From assembly GCA_035574295.1 (NCBI GenBank), contig DATLYX010000059.1, positions 6,487 through 70,486 of the forward strand: 64,000 bases of DNA, written 5' to 3'. Source of the DNA: PNAI01 sp035574295 (GTDB lineage: Bacteria; Pseudomonadota; Alphaproteobacteria; Rhizobiales; Xanthobacteraceae). The notes under the pieces were generated by a model. It searched no databases and had not been told where the DNA came from. It saw nothing but the letters and a program-made list of their open reading frames with translations. Shown one piece after another: positions 61,143 to 64,000 of the stretch. The translations under genes were made by a program, and so were the position numbers. Every line of letters starts with the position of its first letter. Positions within the stretch are counted from its first letter, which is position 1.

Positions 61143-62117
61143 TCACTTGCGATAAGCCGCGAGCATGGCCTTGCCGTCGGCCCCGGCGGAGGATTCCCAT
61201 TCGGCGGCAATTTTGGCGCCGATCTCGGCCAGACCCTTGCGCAGCTCGGGACTGGGCGTCACCACCACGATCTTATTGTCCCTCAGCACCTTGGTCTTGG
61301 CGGCGGTCTCTTCCTCAGAGGCCTTCCATCCTCGCTCCTCGGCCACCTTGGCGGCATTCCGCAGCGCCTGTTGCTGGGCGGCGGGAAGCTTGTCAAAGGC
61401 CGCCTTGTTGACGATCACCATGTTGCGCGGCAGCCAGGCTTGCGTGTCGTGGTAGTGAGTGAGGAAATCCCATACCTTGGCTTCGACACCGGTGGCGGCC
61501 GAGGTGATCATCGCTTCCACCCGCCCGGTGGCAAAGGCCGTGGGGATGTCGGGAACTTCCACTTGCGTGGGCAGCGCGCCGGCGAGCGCGGCGATGCGCG
61601 CGGTCATGACGTTGTAGGTGCGGAACTTCAGCCCCTTCAGATCGGCAACCGATTTGATCTCCTTCTTGGCGTACACCCCTTGCGGCGGCCAGGGCACCGA
61701 ATAGAGCAGGAGCAGGCCCTCGCCGGCGAGCTGCTTTTCCAAATATGGCCTCTGTGCGGCGTAGAGCTTGCGCGCCTGCGGGTAACCGGTGGCGAGGAAC
61801 GGCACGGAGTCGAGTCCGTAAACCGGGGCCTCGTTGGCGGCGAGCGAGACCAGCATTTCACCGATCGGAACCGTGCCCTGCCGCACCGCGCGCTTGATCT
61901 CCGGGTGCTTGATCAACGACCCGGCTGCGTGCACCTGGATCTTGAGGGCGCCGTTGGTGGCCTTCTCCACGTCGGCCACGAACTGCTGGATGTTCTTGGT
62001 GTGGAAGTTGGCGTCCGGGTATGGCGTGGGCATGTCCCACTTGGTCTGCGCCGAAGCTCCCGTAATGAATCCCAACGTCAATGCTGCTGCGGTACATGCG
62101 CGCAAAAATACAGCCAT
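61143..62117 (-). CDS. dctP: TRAP transporter DctP-family solute-binding protein
   Basis: The 324-residue binding protein has a signal peptide (MAVFLRACTAAALTLGFITGASA-QT) and the DctP core: NFHTKNIQQFVADVEKATNGALKIQVH, KHPEIKRAVRQGTVPIGEML (binding Arg), SVADLKGLKFRTYNVMTARIAALAGALPTQVEVPDIPTAFATGRVEAMITSAATG and LPRNMVIVNKAAFDKLP. GGAGG precedes the ATG at 62117. The operon is dctPQM. It is divergent, across 115 bp, from the oxoprolinase gene, which suggests the substrate is a compound that enzyme degrades. Confidence 0.95.
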   Translation of the reverse strand: MAVFLRACTAAALTLGFITGASAQTKWDMPTPYPDANFHTKNIQQFVADVEKATNGALKIQVHAAGSLIKHPEIKRAVRQGTVPIGEMLVSLAANEAPVYGLDSVPFLATGYPQARKLYAAQRPYLEKQLAGEGLLLLYSVPWPPQGVYAKKEIKSVADLKGLKFRTYNVMTARIAALAGALPTQVEVPDIPTAFATGRVEAMITSAATGVEAKVWDFLTHYHDTQAWLPRNMVIVNKAAFDKLPAAQQQALRNAAKVAEERGWKASEEETAAKTKVLRDNKIVVVTPSPELRKGLAEIGAKIAAEWESSAGADGKAMLAAYRK

Positions 62118-62232
62118 GGTTTCCTCCTTGAGCGCCAGCCTTCTTGCCGCTTGCGGTGGCTGGCGAGACTTTGCAGGATCATCGCCTTTTTCGCCCGCCC
62201 CCGGCAAGCGGCGTAAGGCGGGGAACAACAGC

Positions 62233-64000
62233 ATGGCGAAAAGCAACGGGGCCTGGGATTTCTGGATCGACCGCGGGGGCACGTTCACCGACGTCATCGG
62301 CCGGCGGCCGGACGGGCGACTCGTGGCCCACAAGCTGCTCTCGGACAATCCGGAAGCTTATGCGGATGCCGCCGTGCAGGGGATCCGCGACCTGCTCGGC
62401 CTGGCGAGAGGCGCGCCGATCCCGCCCGGCCTCATCGGCACGGTGAAAATGGGCACCACGGTGGCCACCAATGCGCTGCTCGAGCGCAAGGGCGAGCGCA
62501 CGCTCCTGCTCATCACCAAGGGTTTTCGCGATGCGCTGCGCATCGGCTATCAGGCGCGACCGAAAATTTTCGCGCGGCAGATCGTCAAGCCGGAGATGCT
62601 GTACGAGCGCGTGGTGGAAGTGGCCGAGCGGGTGCGCGCGGACGGCACGGTGGAGCAGGCGCCGGACCTCGATGCGATGCGGCGCGATCTTGCGCTGGCA
62701 AAGCGCGACGGCATTGCCGCGGTCGCCATCGTGTTCATGCACGCCTATCGCTATCCGGCGCACGAGCGGGCGGCGGCAAAAGTCGCGCGCGAGATGGGGT
62801 TCGCGCAGGTGTCGGTGAGCCACGAAGTCTCACCACTGATCAAACTCGTGAGCCGCGGCGATACCACGGTGGTCGATGCCTATCTGTCGCCGATCCTGCG
62901 AAAGTATGTGGCGCAGGTGGCGAGGGATTTAAAAGGCGGGGCCTTTTCCCTCTCCCCACAAGCGCAGAGAGAGCACGCGCGGCTGATGTTCATGATGTCG
63001 TCGGGCGGGCTCACGGCGGCGGAGTTGTTCCAGGGCAAGGACGCGATCCTGTCCGGCCCCGCCGGCGGCGTGGTCGGCATGGCGCAGACCGGGCACGAGG
63101 CCGATTTCAACCGGCTGATCGGTTTCGACATGGGCGGCACCTCGACCGACGTGTCGCATTACGATGGCGAGTATGAGCGCGCCTTCGAGACCGAAGTCGC
63201 AGGCGTGCGCATGCGCGCGCCGATGATGCTGATCCACACCGTGGCCGCGGGCGGCGGCTCGATCCTGCATTACGACGGGGCGCGGTTTCGCGTCGGTCCG
63301 GACTCGGCGGCGGCCAATCCCGGGCCGATGTGCTACCGCCGCGGCGGGCCGCTTGCGGTGACCGACGCCAACGTGATGGTGGGAAAACTCATTCCCGATT
63401 TCTTTCCAAAGATATTCGGGCCGGAGCAGAACCTGCCGCTCGATGCGGAAGCGGTGCGCAAGGCGTTTGCGGGGCTGGCGCGCGAGATCGGCGACGGCCG
63501 GACGCCGGAGCAGGTGGCCGACGGGTTCATCAAGATCGCGGTCGAGAACATGGCGAACGCGATCAAGAAAATCTCGGTGCAGCGCGGTTATGACGTCACA
63601 CGCTATGCGCTCAACTGTTTCGGCGGCGCGGGCGGGCAGCACGCGTGCCTGGTTGCCGACGCGCTCGGCATGACCACGGTGTTGATCCATCCGTATTCGT
63701 CATTGCTCTCGGCCTACGGCATGGGGCTCGCCGACGTGCGCGCTACGCGCCAGCAGGCGATCGAGGAGCCGTTGGGCGCCACGGCGCTGGAGTCGATCCG
63801 ACGCGTCGCCGCAGAACTCGGGCGCGCGGCACGCGACGAAGTGGCGGGCCAGGGCGTGCCGCCGGAGAAAATCCGGGTGATCGTGCGCGCGCACATCCGC
63901 TACGCCGGCACGGATACGGCGCTGATCGTGGAGGCGGGCAAACTTCCTTCACCTCCCCCTGGAAGGGGGAGGTCGGCCGGCGCAGCGAGGCGGGTGGGGG
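62233..64000 (+). CDS. 5-oxoprolinase/hydantoinase A-type ATPase, 5' part (runs off the window)
   Basis: The frame is open from the ATG at 62233 to the end of the window (589 residues). It matches the HyuA/OplA N-terminal half: FWIDRGGTFTDVIGRRPDG at the start, KMGTTVATNALLERKGERTLLLITKGFRD, DMGGTSTDVSHY, GGGSILHYDG and CFGGAGGQHACLVADALGM. The near-N-terminal sequence fits single-chain 5-oxoprolinases (about 1200 residues) better than HyuA. Two palindrome-derived segments are inserted in frame (codons 234-249 and the last 20 or so). The 3' end, with the HyuB-like domain, lies beyond the window. The divergent DctPQM may import the substrate. Confidence 0.88.
   Translation, partial: MAKSNGAWDFWIDRGGTFTDVIGRRPDGRLVAHKLLSDNPEAYADAAVQGIRDLLGLARGAPIPPGLIGTVKMGTTVATNALLERKGERTLLLITKGFRDALRIGYQARPKIFARQIVKPEMLYERVVEVAERVRADGTVEQAPDLDAMRRDLALAKRDGIAAVAIVFMHAYRYPAHERAAAKVAREMGFAQVSVSHEVSPLIKLVSRGDTTVVDAYLSPILRKYVAQVARDLKGGAFSLSPQAQREHARLMFMMSSGGLTAAELFQGKDAILSGPAGGVVGMAQTGHEADFNRLIGFDMGGTSTDVSHYDGEYERAFETEVAGVRMRAPMMLIHTVAAGGGSILHYDGARFRVGPDSAAANPGPMCYRRGGPLAVTDANVMVGKLIPDFFPKIFGPEQNLPLDAEAVRKAFAGLAREIGDGRTPEQVADGFIKIAVENMANAIKKISVQRGYDVTRYALNCFGGAGGQHACLVADALGMTTVLIHPYSSLLSAYGMGLADVRATRQQAIEEPLGATALESIRRVAAELGRAARDEVAGQGVPPEKIRVIVRAHIRYAGTDTALIVEAGKLPSPPPGRGRSAGAARRVG
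62932..62979. repeat. Palindrome-derived insertion inside the oxoprolinase gene
   Basis: Codons 234-249 (KGGAFSLSPQAQREHA) are absent from the usual family text, which goes straight from ...ARDL to RLMFMMSSGG. The DNA core TCCCTCTCCCC-ACAAGCGC-AGAGAGAG resembles the common Rhizobiales element with CCCTCTCC arms around a GCAAGC loop. Both arms are partly decayed. The reading frame is preserved. Confidence 0.6.
63943..64000. repeat. Palindromic element at the window end, inside the oxoprolinase frame
   Basis: ACCTCCCCC (63951-63959) and GGGGGAGGT (63965-63973) form a perfect 9-bp stem with loop TGGAA, followed by a GC-rich tail with GGGTGGGGG at the end. This is the common alphaproteobacterial intergenic element. 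Here it is read through in frame (LPSPPPGRGRSAGAARR). The right edge is cut by the window. Confidence 0.65.

Overview
The window is GC-rich chromosomal DNA from an alphaproteobacterium, most likely of the order Hyphomicrobiales (Rhizobiales). The evidence is a CcrM-type cell-cycle methyltransferase, CtrA-like TTAA-N7-TTAA sites, a membrane ferritin MbfA with an Irr/ICE-like box, a TPR/DsbA/SMC neighbourhood, the DUF6111-NUDIX-DUF1285-MoxR block, and many TRAP/TTT uptake proteins. Cytochrome b and cytochrome c1 are two separate genes. Bradyrhizobium has one fused fbcH gene, so a Bradyrhizobium-like genome is less likely than a Xanthobacteraceae or Pseudolabrys-like one. The taxonomic call is inference. 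No tRNA, rRNA, insertion sequence, prophage or CRISPR array was seen.

Layout. 0-7 kb: the ccrM 3' end, a small Tyr/Gly-rich secreted protein, an amidohydrolase, then mutY, ridA and SMP-30 on the minus strand, a DUF721/DciA-like protein, a TPR protein and a membrane-anchored DsbA. 7.5-15 kb: smc, lemA, an M48 protease, two tandem diverged ParA-like ATPases and a Cys-rich mini-protein. 15-19 kb (minus): apt, an MTA phosphorylase and the three bc1-complex genes. 19.4-26 kb: trmL-hemF, TauE, DM13 and a beta-barrel protein, cca, DUF6111, CoA pyrophosphatase, DUF1285. 26-33 kb: a four-gene MoxR / DUF58 / DUF4159 / VWA-like envelope operon. 33-39 kb: GNAT, glutathionyl-hydroquinone reductase, NUDIX, mbfA, a phosphoesterase and unknowns. 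39-43.7 kb: a hydroxypyruvate-isomerase-like enzyme divergent from an isopropylmalate-type dehydrogenase, then an HTH-methyltransferase fusion coupled to a MetF-like reductase behind an AT-rich leader with stem-loops.

43.8-62 kb is an accessory catabolic island: a TAXI-TRAP transporter, a gentisate-dioxygenase-like cupin with an SDR, a plus-strand run (NTF2-like, DoxX, Gfo/Idh, EboE-like TIM barrel, HIBADH-like) interrupted by palindromic repeats, a RyR-domain/TrkA-N membrane protein, an NmrA protein and FMN reductase, an orphan TTT binding protein, an FAH hydrolase and a DctPQM TRAP operon. The window ends in the 5' part of a 5-oxoprolinase/hydantoinase gene that has two in-frame palindromic insertions.

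The most unusual items are the RyR-TrkA fusion, the ParA-like pair (one with a degenerate P-loop), the HTH-methyltransferase/MetF module, the orphan EboE-like gene, and the palindrome-invaded oxoprolinase. No obviously novel complete defence or mobile system was found.
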